In this document: piece after piece, positions 35,313 to 46,605 of the stretch | How the letters are laid out: every line of letters starts with the position of its first letter | Numbering within the stretch: the first letter of the stretch is position 1 | Source of the DNA: Globodera rostochiensis | Lineage: Eukaryota; Nematoda; Chromadorea; Rhabditida; Heteroderidae | Direction: 5' to 3' | Assembly (NCBI GenBank): GCA_018350325.1 | Contig: JAEVLN010000022.1 | Span: 1,302,179 to 1,366,178 of the forward strand | DNA length: 64,000 bases | Translations under genes and position numbers: made by a program | Notes under the pieces: generated by a model | Told to the model about the DNA's origin: nothing | Databases searched by the model: none | Seen by the model: only the letters and a program-made list of their open reading frames with translations

Positions 35313-37297
35313 TCACTCCGTCCCGGCATGGACCATGTAGTGAAATGCCCTGAACTGTCCAATTCGTTGCTCCCCATCGTAATGGAAGGCGCGAAAACAT
35401 TTTCTGCAGAAAAATGCGGGGGTCATCGGCAGTCGATCGCTTTCCGTCACAACAAAACTGAACGTTTTGGAGTTGAAGCATTCAAAAAACGTTAAACACC
35501 TCGCCACCGCATCACTGCACACTCCGCACATTTTCTGCTGAATTGAGTCGTACAATCGTATCGGATAGTCCGCCAAATTCTGCACATCGCCCGGCAGCAA
35601 CAGGCGAATGTCGGAAAAGATCAGTCTGAAACCGGAACAAAAAGTTTACGAACCTTGAATTTTTAAAAAATAATATTTTCTTCGAAAGCAAATAACAGAA
35701 AGTTTTGACCTTCACCCTCCAATTTTAAATGATTTAAGCCGAATCCAAACAGTAAAACACTGACACATGCTCACAGCGGCCCTGGTGTTGGTAGACATAA
35801 GGCTGGCCAAGACGCAAATTCAAATCAACGACCCGAACATTGGCCATGTCTTCGACTTTGTTTGGTCCAAATTGTTTCGGCTTTCTTTCCAAGAACTCCC
35901 GAATTGGCCTTAACATTCTCTGGATGTGTAAAGAGAAACCGAGAAAAAATGGCTGACTCACTGAGTGATGTCATTTGAAGTCGGATGACGACGATCGATA
36001 TAAAAAGTGTCGTGGATGAAGAAAAAGGAGGAAGTGAATCGATTCTGAAAGAGTTTTGGGTCCCAAATCTTGTATAAAGAAAAAAATCATTAAAAATATA
36101 ACCAACCGTAAAGCAATCGTCGGCCGAAAGCACCTCAAAATCCTCGAGGTTCGACCAAAAATCGGACGGGCAGAAAATTTTCTCGCGCAGTCTAACCAAC
36201 GGCATGTCACCGCGGACCATCAATTTGACTTCACATCGATTCTTAAAATTCGGACACTTTTTTGAAAGTTCAAACTCTTAAAAAACCTTTAAATACGTTA
36301 TTTCTGGCGTTCGATTCAGCGGTTTCAGCAAATGGACGGTCATCACAACGTCATTTTCAGCTTGGCATCCACTTTCAACGTAATAGCGACGCAACTCCTA
36401 AGAAAAAAAAAACGGAGAAGTATGGAGGGGCTATAATCAAATTTTCGTTATGGGACGGAAAAAATCCGCGAAAAAGAAACACATTTATAACTAAATTCTC
36501 TATAGGTCCGTTCAGGACTGTTTCGACACCCATTATTCTTGTAGTTTAAATCCCGACAGAATGTCTAAAAGATTCTCTAAAGGGTCCGTTCAGAATTAGG
36601 AAAAGCTTCGACGCCCATTATTTTTGTAGTTTAAACCCCGACAAAATGTCTAAAAAGGTTAAAGTCCCCCCCCCCCCTCCAGCAATTTTTGTCACGAGTC
36701 TTACTTATTGTGCACCTGTTCCCGATATCTGAAATATTTTCCACGTCCAACAAGCGCATTCTTGACCGCACTTGTCTCATGGCTTTCACGTATATTATGC
36801 AACACCCTAAAAAGTGTTAATTTAAATTGAAATCTCAAAAAACAACGTCCAAGTTAAATTCCAACTTACTTGTGTGTCATCAGATCGCTGTCCTTCGGCG
36901 GAAAAGTGATTTCGTATTCACCAATCGGACAACTTTGAAACATTTTGGCCAACGCACCGCTAAATTGAGTGGGCTTTATGTTAAATTACTCAAAAAACAA
37001 ATTAATTTCGCTAATTAACATATTAGCCAAAAATCCAGCGACTCACTCGCCGCTTCCGATGGCTTTGGACGCGTCTTCGTTGGTAAAGCCCCGGTCCAAC
37101 ATAAATTTGGTGAATTTTCTGCGCGGGTCCGCACTGGAAGTCCGTTCTGAATGGTCGGCAGACGTCGAGGGCGTGGCGTCGAAAAACCTTTTTTGACGGT
37201 CCAATTGCAAAAAGGACTCCGTCAAAAATTGACGAATGTTAATGATCGGCGAAATGTACGGCTTCTCATCACTCTTCAAAATTTTGTCCATAGACAT
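35313..37297 (-). CDS. SNAPC3: SNAPC3 (SNAP50) small-nuclear-RNA activating complex subunit
   Basis: Minus-strand gene with about eight exons. SNAPC3 is part of the SNAPc complex that binds the proximal sequence element of snRNA and, in nematodes, SL RNA promoters. ATG at 37297 gives MSMDKILKSDEKPYISPIIN. Later exons read LAKMFQSCPIGEYEITFPPK, NALVGRGKYFRYREQVHNK and ELRRYYVESGCQAENDVVMT. The diagnostic C-terminal half has CEVKLMVRGDMPLVRLREKI FCPSDF, VVDLNLRLGQPYVYQHQGRC EHVSVF, and the zinc-binding block with CGVCSDAV, FFCRKCFRAFHYDGEQRIGQ and FRAFHYMVHAGTE at the stop. This matches the vertebrate pattern (YxHQGxCEH, CFFCxxCFRxLHYD). It is convergent with NDC80, about 0.5 kb apart. Confidence 0.93.
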
Positions 37298-37530
37298 TTC
37301 GACTGAATAGAAAGAAAATCTGGATAAAAATGTGCAAGTATCCTTATATAAAAAGGAGAATGGTTTGTGTGTTTGTAACGCGGGTTTTGAATTTTGCAAG
37401 GACGTTGTGCCAAAAGGTTAAGATGTGAAGAAGGTTAGTCACAAGGATGAAGGAAATAGTGTTGAAAGTGAAGAGACTTTTGAAAGGGAAAGAGAGAAAA
37501 AATGAGAGATAAGGTGGGGGTAGAGATATT

Positions 37531-37605
37531 GAGCAAATGGCTGCGCTGCCCGCTGTGGCGTGCGCGTCGCTGACGCGTACGCCACTCGCTGCTCATTTGC
37601 AGCGG
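37531..37605. other. Long GC-rich hairpin
   Basis: GTGGCGTGCGCGTC, loop GCT, then GACGCGTACGCCAC (37555-37585) pair over 14 positions with one G:T, in RNA a wobble. Flanking GCAAATG and CATTTGC extend the fold. It lies about 230 bp upstream of the SNAPC3 start and between two repeat-rich segments. No family assigned. Confidence 0.6.
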
Positions 37606-37769
37606 CTGCGCAGCGCTGTCCAATTGGTGTGGGAGCGCAGAGGAAGAAGGAAGGGGAAAGAGTAAGGGAGAAGAGGCAAGAGAAAGAATGAAAGTAGGGA
37701 GTGTGAGTGAGAAATGATGAGCAGCAGAGATTAGCGGATGGTAAAGAAAAAGCAAGAGAAACTTTCGTT

Positions 37770-37846
37770 GCTGTCGGTGGGGTAGTGGATAAGCGCTTTA
37801 GCGTTTAATACGTGATGTGTGGGTTCAATTCCCGAATGCAAGATTC
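37770..37846 (+). other. tRNA-like or tRNA-derived sequence (degenerate)
   Basis: GGTAGTGGATAAGCGC resembles a tRNA A box and D arm. GGGTTCAATTCCC at about 37831-37843 matches the B box and T loop (GGTTCRANNCC). The T stem pairs at three or four positions, but I cannot form convincing acceptor and anticodon stems, so a functional tRNA is unlikely. A tRNA-derived SINE head or pseudogene fits better. Confidence 0.35.
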
Positions 37847-37934
37847 TTTTTTCAATTAATTAAAATTAAACAAACAGGTTAATTCATTTTTTTCTTTTAT
37901 TAAAGCCAAAATAAATTAGTTTTAAAATTTTTTA

Positions 37935-40900
37935 ACAAAGATAAAAGGGAAAACCAGTGCAAAAATAAGTGCCAAGCGGGAAAAGTGCCAAAAGGGAAAA
38001 AGAGAGAAAATGCCAAGAGGGAAAAGTGCCAAAGATGAAAATGTCAAAAGGAAAAAGTGGAAAAAGGTGAAATGCCACGGGGGAAAAGCCAAAAGCGGGG
38101 AAAAGTGCCAAGCGAGAAAGCGACAAAAGGGAAAATGCCAACAGGAACCGGTGCCAAAGGAAAAAGTGCAAAAAGGTCAAATGCCACGGGGGAAAAGCCA
38201 AAAGCGTGAAACAGTGCCGAGAGGGAAAAGTGCCAAAAGGCAAAATGCCAAAAGGAAAAGTGCAAAAAGGTGAAATGCCACGGGGGAAAGTGCCAAAAGG
38301 TAAAAAGGGAGAAAATGTCAAAAGGAAACGGTGCCAAAAGGAAAAGTGCAAAAAGGTGAAATGCCGCGGAAGAAAAGCCAAAAGCGGGGAAAAGTGCCAA
38401 GCGAGAAAGCGACAAAAGGGAAAATGCCAAGAGGAACCGGTGCCAAAGGAAAAAGTGCAAAAAGGTGAAATGCCACGGGGGAAAAGCCAAAAGCGGGGAA
38501 ACAGTGCCGATAGGGAAAAGTGCCAAAAGGCAAAATGCCAAGAGGGAACGGTGCCAAAAGGAAAAGTGCAAAAAGGTGAAATGCCACGGGGGAAAGCCAA
38601 AAGCGTGAAACAGTGCCGAGAGGGAAAAGTGCCAAAAGGCAAAATGCCAAGAGGGAACGGTGCCAAAAGGAAAAGTGCAAAAAGGTGAAATGCCACGGGG
38701 GAAAAGCCAAAAGCGGGGAAACAGTGCCGAGAGGGAAAAGTGCCAAAAGGCAAAATGCCAAGAGGGAACGGTGCCAAAAGGAAAAGTGCAAAAAGGTGAA
38801 ATGCCACGGGGGAAAAGCCAAAAGCGGGGAAACAGTGCCGAGAGGGAAAAGTGCCAAAAGGCAAAATGCCAAGAGGGAACGGTGCCAAAGGAAAAAGTGC
38901 AAAAAGGTGAAATGCCACGGGGGAAAAGCCAAAAGCGGGGAAACAGTGCCGAGAGGGAAAAGTGCCAAAAGGCAAAATGCCAAGAGGGAACGGTGCCAAA
39001 AGGAAAAGTGCAAAAAGGTGAAATGCCACGGGAGAAAAGCCAAACGCGGGAAAATGCCAAGCGGGAAAGTGCCAAAAGGTAAAAAGGGAGAAAATGTCAA
39101 AAGGAAACGGTGCCAAAAGGAAAAGTGCAAAAAGGTGAAATGCCACGGGAGAAAAGCCAAAAGCGGGGAAAAGTGCCAAAAGGCAAAATGCCAAGAGGAA
39201 CCGGTGCCAAAGGAAAAAGTGCAAAAAGGTGAAATGCCACGGGAGAAAAGCCAAAAGCGGGGAAAAGTGCCAAAAGGCAAAATGCCAAACCGGTGCCAAA
39301 GGAAAAAGTGCAAAAAGGTGAAATGCCACGGAAGAAAAGCCAAAAGCGGGGAAAAGTGCCAAGCGAGAAAGCGACAAAAGGGAAAATGCCAAGAGGAACC
39401 GGTGCCAAAGGAAAAAGGTGAAATGCCACGGGGGAAAAGCCAAAAGCGGGGAAACAGTGCCGATAGGGAAAAGTGCCAAAAGGCAAAATGCCAAGAGGGA
39501 ACGGTGCCAAAAGGAAAAGTGCAAAAAGGTGAAATGCCACGGGGGAAAGCCAAAAGCGTGAAACAGTGCCGAGAGGGAAAAGTGCCAAAAGGCAAAATGC
39601 CAAGAGGGAACGGTGCCAAAAGGAAAAGTGCAAAAAGGTGAAATGCCACGGGGGAAAAGCCAAAAGCGGGGAAACAGTGCCGAGAGGGAAAAGTGCCAAA
39701 AGGCAAAATGCCAAGAGGGAACGGTGCCAAAAGGAAAAGTGCAAAAAGGTGAAATGCCACGGGGGAAAAGCCAAAAGCGGGGAAACAGTGCCGAGAGGGA
39801 AAAGTGCCAAAAGGCAAAATGCCAAGAGGGAACGGTGCCAAAGGAAAAAGTGCAAAAAGGTGAAATGCCACGGGGGAAAAGCCAAAAGCGGGGAAACAGT
39901 GCCGAGAGGGAAAAGTGCCAAAAGGCAAAATGCCAAGAGGGAACGGTGCCAAAAGGAAAAGTGCAAAAAGGTGAAATGCCACGGGAGAAAAGCCAAACGC
40001 GGGAAAATGCCAAGCGGGAAAGTGCCAAAAGGTAAAAAGGGAGAAAATGTCAAAAGGAAACGGTGCCAAAAGGAAAAGTGCAAAAAGGTGAAATGCCACG
40101 GGAGAAAAGCCAAAAGCGGGGAAAAGTGCCAAAAGGCAAAATGCCAAAAGGCAACGGTGCCAAAAGGAAAAGTGCAAAAAGGTGAAATGCCACGGGAGAA
40201 AAGCCAAACGCGGGGAAAATGCCAAAAGGGAAAAGTGCCAAAAGGCAAAATGCCAAAAAAGAACGGTGCCAAAGGAAAAAGTGCAAAAAAAAATGCTACG
40301 GGGGAAAAGCCAAAAGCGGAAAAACGGTGCCGAGAGGGAAAAGTGCCAAAATGCAAAATGCCAAGCGGGAACGGTGCCAAAAAGAAAAATGCCAAAAGGG
40401 AAAAGTGCCTAAAGGGGAAAAAGGTAAATAGGGCGAAAATGTCAAGAAGGAAAAATGCCAAAAGGGAAAAGTGCCTAAAGGGGAAAAAGGTAAAAAGGGA
40501 GAAAATGTCAAGAGGGAAAAGTGCCAAAAGGCAAAATGCCAAAAAAGAACGGTGCCAAAGGAAAAAGTGCAAAAAAAAAATGCTACGGGGGAAAAGCCAA
40601 AAGCGTAAAAACGGTGCCGAGAGGGAAAAGTGCCAAAAGGCAAAATGCCAAGAGGGAACGGTGCTAAAAGGAAAAGTGCAAAAAGGTGAAATGCCACGGG
40701 AAAAAAGCTAAAAGCGGGGAAAATGCCAAGAGGGAACGGTGCCAAAAAGAAAAATGCCAAAAGGGAAAAGTGCCTAAAGGGGAAAAAGGTAAATAGGGAG
40801 AAAATGTCAAGAGGGAAAAATGCCAAAAGGGAAAAGTGCCAAAAGGCAAAATGCCAAAAAAGAACGGTGCCAAAGGAAAAAGTGCAAAAAAAAAATGCTA

Positions 40901-41600
40901 CGGGGGAAAAGCCAAAAGCGGAAAAACGGTGCCGAGAGGGAAAAGTGCCAAAAGGCAAAATGCCAAGAGGGAACGGTGCCAAAAAGAAAAATGCCAAAAG
41001 GGAAAAGTGCCTAAAGGGGAAAAAGGTAAATAGGGAGAAAATGTCAAGAGGGAAAAATGCCAAAAGGAAAAATGCCAAAAGGGAAAAGTGCCTAAAGGGG
41101 AAAAAGGTAAAAAGGGAGAAAATGTCAAGAGGGAAAAGTGCCAAAAGGCAAAATCCAAAAAGGGAACGGTGCCAAAAGGAAAAGTTCAAAAAGGTGAAAT
41201 GCCACGGGGGAAAAGCCAAAAGCGGGGAAAAGTGCCAGGCGAGAAAGTTCCAAAAGAGAAAAGAGAGAAAATGCCAAAAAGAATGCGTCAAAAGTGCCAA
41301 AAAGCAAAATTTGAATAAGGGAAAAGTGCCCAAAGTGGAAAAAGGTAAAAGGGAGAAATGTCAGGAGGGAAAAGTGCCAAGCAGGAAAAGTGCCAAAAAG
41401 GAAAATCTGCCATAAGATGAAAATGCCAAAACGAAAAGTGCCAAAAAGTGAAATGCCAAGGGGGAAAAAGCAAAAGCGGGGAATGTGCCATAAGTGGGTA
41501 AAGCTAAAAGTTGGAAAATGTCAAAAGGATAAAACGCCAAGAGGAAAAAGTGCCAAAAAGGGAAAATGTCAAAAGAAGAAAATTCCAAGGATAAAAAGCG
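37935..41600. repeat. 3.7-kb complex minisatellite (GTGCCAAAAGGGAAAA family)
   Basis: The whole block is built from a 15-17-bp word (GGGAAAAGTGCCAAAAGG) with variants cggtgccaaagg, gtgcaaaaaggtgaaatgcc, acgggggaaaagccaaaagcgg and gaaacagtgccgaga, organised into higher-order units of roughly 115 bp. A segment of about 0.55 kb at 38530-39082 recurs at 39483-40035, an offset of 953 bp, with almost no change. The right part (40200-41600) is more degenerate and simpler. Both strands are stop-poor for hundreds of codons (plus: Lys/Gly/Cys-rich; minus: Phe/His/Pro-rich). This follows from repeat composition, and I do not call it a gene. Confidence 0.95.
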
Positions 41601-41643
41601 TTGAAGTATTTCAATCAAATCTGTGCATAACATATCCGTACTT

Positions 41644-41683
41644 CTAGCGGTTGGTGCGCCGTTAGGCGCACCTAAACCGCTAG
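41644..41683. other. Near-perfect hairpin at the end of the big array
   Basis: CTAGCGGTTGGTGCGCC, loop GTTA, then GGCGCACCTAAACCGCTAG. The arms pair over about 17 bp with a two-base bulge. It lies a few tens of bases beyond the last recognisable repeat unit. Confidence 0.75.
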
Positions 41684-41990
41684 TTGTAAAAATTCTGGAC
41701 ATTTTTTAAGCGAAAGTTCAAAAAAGTAATTTTGAAGTTAACTAATTTGGCCATCTGTCACAAAATTTATTCAAAATTTAATTGAAATTCTTAAAAGATT
41801 TCTGTAAATCTTCAAAATAACCCTCCAAAAAAGAACAAATCTTAAAAAAGGGACATATGGGAACCCTGTTTTAAAGCAAATTAAACATTTATGACTTTTT
41901 GTATTTTGTATGTTTAGGGTTTTTGAAATTTTAATCAAAATGTGCAATTAAATCAATTTGTTCTTTCAGAAAGTGCCTTCTTTCCTCAGA

Positions 41991-44950
41991 ATGCTCGTAT
42001 TATTTGTTTGGCGATTTCACTGCTATTTTTTGCCGTTTTACATTTCCATTCTGAATTTGTTCATCTCTTTTCTCGTTGATGGCGCGTCTGCGGAAGAACG
42101 TTTTCAGCGTTCAGTTAAAACATTTGCTAACGAAAGCGAAGGCGCAAGACGAAATTTGATTTTGGTAAAGGCCGACAGGGATAATACCTTGCTAATAAAA
42201 GGTTGTTGGTGTTGTTCAATTACGCTTTCTTAATTAGAGTTTTTCAAAAACAATTTTGTGTCAATTTGTCCCGGTTTTTCGGATTTTTTTTTCATTTGTT
42301 GTTCCACTAAAGTTTGAAGATAACGCTGGATTAAACACATTTAGAGCTTAAGAAACATGCAAAGGACAATTCGTCAGCAGCAGAGGCGAACATTGGCAAC
42401 AACAAAAATCATTTGATCTCCCCCCATGGGGACGAAGAAAGTGATTCGTCATCGGAAGAGGAGGAGGAAGACCAAGGGGACAGTGATGTCAGCGAAGAAC
42501 GGTTTGCTTTCCCCCAAATTTTGTGTTGGAGAAATGATCAATATGGGTCCCCAAATTTTGCAGAAACCCGGAAGATTTGATAAATTCCGAACTTTCGGCT
42601 GTCAAACTGCCCGATTCTGAGCAGCAGCGGCCAGACGATGTTGTCTCGATAATCAACAGTGCGTTCAGCAACAGAAAGTCGTTCAGTTGTCCCAAAATCA
42701 AAACGGACCTTCGCACCGGTAAGCGTTTTAACTAACAATTAGGGTTTGGATGAGCACGACAAGAAATCCGACACATTTTCTCATTGTCTAAAATAATCCC
42801 AAAAAAACATTTTTGTTTGAATTTTTTTTTGCACAAGTGAATTCTTTCCTCGATTTTCCCCCAATTACAACATTTTGATTTGAAAGGCACATCGACAGCG
42901 GATTTAAGTCCCGAGGACATTGGCATTATCGCTTCGATGGGCGACTCGCTGGCGACTGGCGCCGGCCTGTGGCCAAGGACGGACATTGAATTCCGCGGTG
43001 CCGCCTTTCCCATCGGTGGCGATGCGACAATTGGTGAGTTCGGTTTTGGCATTGGCTTCACCAAATTATTTGCATTATTTACGAGTAATTAGGGAATTAG
43101 GGCCCGGTTTTCGGAAAAAAAATTGATGTCGGTAGATTAAAAACATTGAATTCATGGTTGTATTGAGCGGTCTATTTTTAACAAACAGATGGACTTGTGA
43201 CTGTTCCAAACATTCTGCGCGAGTTCATTGACTCCAACATGCTCCATGGTGTCTCCCATGGCATGGGTCAACGTGATCAGCTGCCCGATAATCAGCTGAA
43301 TGTGGCAGTCAGTGGGGCGAGCAGTTCATCAATGCCTGAACAGGTTGGAATCAATTGTCCATAGACTTTACGACAACTTGAGGGTGTACTTTCTTTCCAT
43401 TTTTGTAAGGCGTCAGAATTGGTGCGGCGAATGAAACAACTACGGGAGCTGGACGTCTTTAACACCTGGGCTTTGGTTATTGTCACAATTGGAACAGAAG
43501 AGGTGAGAGGCGGGGACAGTTTTCGACTATTTTTTGTCCAACTTTGAATGACACCTTTTTTTTGTTGCTAATGGAAGGTCTGCAAAAATTGCACTGGCCC
43601 AAACACAAAGGCACTCATTGAAGCGTTGGACGTTTTGAACCGTGGAATTCACAAGGCCCTCGTGATTTTGTTGGGTGAATTTATTTCATTGTATTTTTTG
43701 ACTGTTTTTATATATTTTTTTAAAAATTAATTTCAGGACCAATCCATGTGACCTCGTTGTACGAGCAAAAGTTCAATTTGCTCAAGTCCGTTTGTTTAAT
43801 TATGAATTTTTGAAAAATAAATTCCGTCGGTTCATCATTAAGAACTCGCTGTCTGTGTTCTCAGAGCAAGGACGACCGTTTCATGAGTGCCCTAAGTGAG
43901 CAATGGATAAAGGCGTTTGAGCACGTTCAGACACACATGGAGGACGCAAAAGTGAGCTCTAAATATGCATTTTCATTACTTGTTGAAGACGCATATGAAA
44001 TTTTGGTTTTTTTAAAAATATTTCTGTAAAATCTATCAATTTTTTAATTGTTTAGCGTAAAACATTCAACGCCCTCGCATTGCCAATGCTAACCGTCACT
44101 TCTCGATACCCATATTCGCTGTTCATTCCTAACAAAGTTTGTTTTTTATTTTTGTTTTGTTTTTAGTTGTCTAATGTTTGAATATACAAAATGTCTTTTT
44201 TTGTTTCAGCCGCTTTTGAACCGACGCGGCCACACATACGCCGCCAAATGGCTTTGGAATCGACTCGTTGCTGGGCCCAAATACAATTTGTCCAACGCCG
44301 TCCTGTCGCAAGACGCGTACTTCTGCCCGTCCCTGGTACACATTTTGTGCAAATTCCCTCTTGGACTCTCTCTCGGATAAAAGCAGCGTTTAGGGGGTCT
44401 TTTTGAAAGCGTTCGAAGGGGGAAACGGTAAAATATGCAAAATTCTATTAGACAAAAATTTTTGAAATTTGTTTAATAAACCAAATAATCATTTTCACAG
44501 GGCTGTCCCTACTTCAGAACGGCGGACAATTTCAACCGTTGCGGAATTCGAACCCACGAGGAGGCGCGCCTAATTGAGCAAAAGCTGGAGGAAAGGCGGG
44601 GCAGAAACAAATTCGGGCCCCAATTGTCCGACCTTTACTTTGCCACGTCGGCAATTGTTGCCATTGCCGGCATTTGCGTTCTCTGCTTGGGCACTATTTT
44701 TTATCAGCGAAGTAAAAAGGTAAAAATTTGTTTTTTTCGAATATTTAATTCATTTATTGAATGTATTCATTCCTCCCCTCACTATCAGGGCTCCAAAGGT
44801 CGTTTTGATGTTGTTCTCTCACACGGACCACCGGCGCACTATCGGAAAATCACAAAAATTGGCACAACACCGCCGTCGGAAGATCGGTCGGTTTTGAGCC
44901 CGGAAAAAGACAGCGATGGCGACTCACCCGATATTATGTCGAATATATAA
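41991..44950 (+). CDS. Phospholipase-B-like GDSL membrane protein, probably inactive
   Basis: About ten exons. The N-terminus (MLVLFVWRFHCYFLPFYISI) looks like a signal peptide, followed by an acidic Ser/Glu-rich stretch. The body matches phospholipase B1-type GDSL lipases: block I IIASMGDSLATGAGL keeps the nucleophile Ser (about 42935). Then come RGAAFPIGGDA, NILREFI, LNVAVSGASSSSMPEQ and VRRMKQLRELDVFNTWALVI. Near 43490 the family's GGND-type block III reads VTIGTEEVCKNC, without the oxyanion-hole Asn. Where the family has DxxHFSxRGH, the joined exons read NKPLLNRRGHTYAAKWLWNR, with Asn and Leu at the catalytic Asp and His positions. A single membrane helix follows (ATSAIVAIAGICVLCLGTIF, about 44645-44705), then a short cytosolic tail. 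It is likely a surface pseudoenzyme. Confidence 0.85.
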
Positions 44951-46150
44951 TTTTTTCATTTTTTTGTTCATATTCCGTTCATTGTTCATTCCGAATCTCA
45001 CACGCGAGCAAAAAAAAGGATGAGAAAATTGCCGAAAATTTGCCTGCCATTTCAAGGATTTGGTGCACCTTTTTACAAATGTCGTTTTGTTCACCGCTTA
45101 TGCCGGCAGGTTCGCAGGCAGTTCTACATCCATCAATTGGACCAGGGCATTCCAAACATTGATCACCGACGCGTGGAAAAGTTCGTCTCTGACACAAGCA
45201 AAAGTCATCCGCAGAGTGTCGTACTCCTATTGGAAAAAATAGGGCAATTCAAATCAATGAGAATATAAAATTCATTCAATCCGAACGGACCAACGACGGA
45301 TGATGAAAAGGGCGACATGAAAGCATGACACCTGTCCATTCGTGTGAACGTTCGTTGATCCGACTACACAATTCCCGTCGCTAAATATAAAATTAATTAT
45401 TTTCAATCAAAAAATATGTAGCATGGCCGAGATCATTTTTATTAAACAGGCGTCAGTCAGGGCTGTGATATGGTTCATCACCCATTCCAGAACGGCATAA
45501 ATTATATACCAATCGCTTCGCCTCGAAGAGCTAAGCACGAATGAATATGCTAATAGCCCTCGAAGTTGACGAAATTATATGAGGGATATTTTTGGTCAAA
45601 ATTTGTGGAAAATATTTTTTTATTTTTCCTTCATTTTCAAAAACAAAAAACGCTTTAACTTCTCTATCGCTATTGGCAAAATTGCATTTTTACAAAATGA
45701 AAATAAACCTACCAAACGGCGCATGTTAAACCACGGTGGAAAGCGACTTCTGTCGAGAATTAATATGGCTTGAAAGTCACTTATATCATTGGCCCGGAAG
45801 CGCCCATAATGCCAAACATTTAGACAAAATATGGGAAAATTGTTTCTATGTATTCGAGGGCACAGCGGTCGTCTCTTTATGCTCCCGATACGGTAGTTAG
45901 CCCAATGCGCTTCTCGTTCCTTGATTTAAATAATATTAAAACGGTGTTCTCAACACAGTTAATTCTCGTTCAAATATTTTCAAAAATTACTGTAAATCTC
46001 TCGACAAATTTAGTCAAAATTTTCTCAGTGGCGCCTATCGGCACCGCCGACCTCCCCCTCCCGCCTCAGAAAATAGCAATTACGTAAAAAAATTCGAAGT
46101 CGAGCCTAAGAATGAGAATATTGAATATGTAGTTTAAGAAAAAGAGGATT
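44951..46150. other. No gene recognised
   Basis: AT-rich intergenic sequence. Short frames near 45000-45270 are open on both strands, including a Cys-rich minus frame, but have no supporting splice or family signal. Confidence 0.5.
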
Positions 46151-46235
46151 TACGAATAAGGGCTAAGAATGAATGAATTGATCAAGCACCAGCACTCCCC
46201 CCTCCCCCAAAGGTATCTTCTCAAATTTACCCCAA

Positions 46236-46398
46236 CGAGGTATGGATGACGCCATTTGTTGGCGTATTTGCCTCCGATGATCAACCAATACAAAATGGCA
46301 TTGGTCCGCAGCAAGTGCCGCGCGCCCAAAAATGCGCTGGGCACAAACGAAAGCAGTTCATAAACGAGCTCCGGAGGAAGCCAAAGTCGCTGGCTCAT
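46236..46398 (-). CDS. F-box-like N-terminal exon, partial
   Basis: ATG at 46398 gives MSQRLWLPPELVYELLSFVP, then SAFLGARHLLRTNAILYWLI and HPYLVG, ending at a GT donor (ggg/gtaaat). LPPELxxELLxFVP is an F-box-type first helix, the motif that contacts SKP1. I find no clear downstream exon before the neighbouring gene, so this is either a partial gene or a decayed family member. It lies about 0.2 kb from the 3' end of the KIAA1143-like gene, on the same strand. Confidence 0.5.
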
Positions 46399-46605
46399 CC
46401 CGTCGCTAGCAGCCCCTTGTTCGATTGAAAAATTTAAATTTTGAGCATTGGCGCTATGAAAATGTAAGGCTCCTCGTAAAACCCCCACAAATGAAATTAA
46501 TTTCGGCAAAATATAAGGAAATATTTATTTTCTCTAGAAATTTTATAAAATCGATCGAAACGCGTGCCATTGTCGGGGGATCTTTCGATTTGTGGACGAG
46601 ACCAT

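Noticed and set aside
37770..37846. Functional tRNA gene
   Set aside because: A- and B-box-like words are present, but acceptor and anticodon stems do not pair convincingly.
37932..40028. Long minus-strand open frame of about 700 codons, Phe/His/Pro-rich
   Set aside because: It lies wholly inside the minisatellite. Frames on both strands are open because the repeat words lack stop triplets, and the protein has no domain or splice signal.
38613..40711. Plus-strand Lys/Cys/Gly-rich open frames of 340-380 codons
   Set aside because: Same repeat artefact. The frame shifts between units and copies with no sign of selection on one frame.
44979..45268. Small Cys-rich minus frame and overlapping plus frames near 45.1 kb
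   Set aside because: Open on both strands, no signal peptide, no splice partners and no recognised motif.
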